The position numbers were made by a program, and so were the translations under genes. Shown one piece after another: positions 62,801 through 64,000 of a stretch of 64,000 nucleotides of DNA. Location of the stretch: NCBI GenBank assembly GCA_963966185.1, contig CAWZYM010000307.1, positions 583,995 to 647,994 of the forward strand, written 5' to 3'. The stretch is from Rhabditoides inermis. Taxonomy: Eukaryota; Nematoda; Chromadorea; Rhabditida; Rhabditidae. The notes under the pieces are model-generated. The model saw only the letters and a program-made list of their open reading frames with translations, was not told the origin of the DNA and did no database searches. Every line of letters begins with the position of its first letter. The first letter of the stretch is position 1.

Positions 62801-63966
62801 TGATTTGTTTCAGTCGGTTGTCGGCGCTGTGAGTGAGGAGGAGTGTGTGCGTAGGGTGGAGGCAGCTGTGAAGAGAGTGAATGGTGGCTGGGAGACGCGG
62901 ATGGAGCAGCAACTGCAGGCATGGGACGAGGAGAGGAGGGACAAGGTGGGCAGGGGGAGGGGGGAGAGGGGTTTGTGAAGTGAATGGTAAGTAATTCTAT
63001 TTGAATTAAAAGAATCATTGACGAATTGAAATCATTTCCAGTTAAAATAAGCACCAGGTTACCACACATATTAGGATATTTCACGGAATGTTTAATTTCT
63101 TAAAAAAATACTTGTTTTTCAATAAAACACATGATAAGGATTGTTGCAGGACCGGCTTGTTATGGAGAGGGAGCAGCAGCTGATGGAACTGCAGGCTCGT
63201 GTGATGGGGATGGAGGAGAGGGAGAGGGACAGGGCACAGAGTGGAACGGTGAGGGGGGGGAGGAAGGGGGAGATGGTGAACGTATTGGAATGATGAGGTG
63301 ATCAATGCGTAGTGTATGTGAAGTGTTACACATAGCTATGGCATATTTTCATGATATATGTCATATTTTTATACCTATATTGTTTGCAGGATCTGCTCGC
63401 GCTGGCGGATCAGCTGCAGAATGAGAAGGCTACTGTGAGCAGGGCAGTGGCACAGAACAGAGAGCTCAAGGAGCAGATTGTGGAGACGGAGAACAGGTGG
63501 GGAGGGAAGAAGAAGAGAGGAGAGGAGAGGAGAGGAGAGGAGAGGGAGAGAGAGGGAGAGAGAGAGGGGGGGGAGACGTGGTGACGTGAGTGTTGTGCAG
63601 GTTGATGGCCGTGACTGGGGAGAAGCTGGAGAGTGAGCTTGCTCGCCAGACGGCCGAACACCAAGTCAAACAGCTCCTCCACAGACTAGAGGTCAGCGAG
63701 GGTTTTTCGTTAATTTAATGTTTTTGGAACTGTTCGTTTCCACTTGTTTCATTCGAGATTAATGTGATTTTAATTTGTACATTTCAAACGAAATTTGCTC
63801 TTTACAGACGCTTGGAGTGCAGATGTCAGACTCATCGCGCGCCTTGTCTGAACAACCCGCAGTTTCCCAGCAAGCCCCGCCCACGCAAGAGTTGGAGAGC
63901 GCGACGACTAGCGAGGATGAGGACGAGGTGGATGAAGGCCATCATCACCATCATCACGGACAGGAG
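59818..63966 (+). CDS. GOLGA2: GM130-type golgin, 3' end outside window
   Basis: Coiled-coil tether of the cis-Golgi. ATG 59818 begins MSDAVSKAEKLALARKKLKE, matching the basic GM130 N-terminus (p115-binding in vertebrates). A Ser/His/Gly-rich linker follows, then long coiled coil spread over many exons: LLRERDQAAAAYAQCKQQLA, VVAERAELQARLREMSEQLD, and KATVSRAVAQNRELKEQIVE, nearly identical to the diagnostic GM130 stretch TTISRALSQNRELKEQL. After this comes an acidic segment, TSEDEDEVDEG followed by six His, paralleling the Glu-rich region of GM130. The last complete exon ends at 63966 before GTGGGT; the rest, including the C-terminal GRASP65-binding end, is not in the window. One intron holds the MITE at 61458-61734. 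Confidence 0.88.
61458..61734. mobile_element. MITE (PIF/Harbinger-like), 277 bp, TAA target duplication
   Basis: Starts AGGACCGTTTATACTACACA and ends with its exact reverse complement. The inverted match continues inward about 75 bases with one mismatch. TAA flanks both ends (61455-61457, 61735-61737), a three-base TWA duplication typical of PIF/Harbinger elements. The interior is built from many alternating GACGC / GCGTCAA words, so the whole element can fold on itself. No coding capacity. It sits within a GOLGA2 intron. Confidence 0.85.
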
Positions 63967-64000
63967 GTGGGTGGAGTATTGATTTCTTATGTATTGATTG

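Overview
This window is eukaryotic and metazoan. Almost every coding block is split into small exons by introns of about 40-150 bases with GT...AG borders. The proteins recognised are animal-specific or animal-typed: a CALHM channel, an atypical PKC, a SKI/SNO corepressor, an ASK1-type MAP3K and GM130. An acyltransferase of the OAC/NRF-6 type, expanded in nematodes but found in other invertebrates, argues for an invertebrate. I cannot name the species. Exon calls come from reading splice sites and frames by eye, so some borders are approximate.

Layout. 52-1413 (+): 3' part of a CALHM channel gene. 1600-1913 (-): last two exons of an unidentified gene. 2452-10490 (+): USP25/28-type ubiquitin protease. 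11021-14142 (+): ALG2 mannosyltransferase. 14573-16915 (+): typical 2-Cys peroxiredoxin with two candidate first exons and a TATA box. 17795-33436 (+): atypical PKC, whose last two large introns hold repeats, a 2980-bp long-terminal-inverted-repeat transposon (29550-32529) and possible antisense exons (29015-29435). 33949-39596 (+): SKI/SNO-like corepressor with a C-terminal zipper. 39597-41682: intergenic, with a foldback element. 41683-53111 (+): ASK1/MAP3K5-type kinase. 53625-54546 (-): thioredoxin. 54547-56678: intergenic, with a full-length tRNA-derived SINE flanked by a 13-bp duplication. 56679-59006 (+): OAC-like acyltransferase that looks decayed. 59818 to the window edge (+): GOLGA2/GM130, interrupted in one intron by a 277-bp MITE.

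Functional links. The kinase ASK1 lies tail to tail with thioredoxin, the protein known to bind and inhibit ASK1. A cytosolic peroxiredoxin, another known ASK1 redox partner, lies about 25 kb upstream. The other genes cover unrelated housekeeping or signalling roles: N-glycan assembly, polarity, TGF-beta corepression and Golgi tethering.

Fabric of the sequence. Many introns are little more than a GA-rich purine run between donor and acceptor. At least seven introns appear to end in TTTGAG rather than a CAG/TAG acceptor, which is unusual. Mobile DNA is diverse: a long-TIR element with a 9-bp target duplication, foldback elements, a TAA-flanked MITE, and tRNA-derived SINEs or tRNA-like heads.
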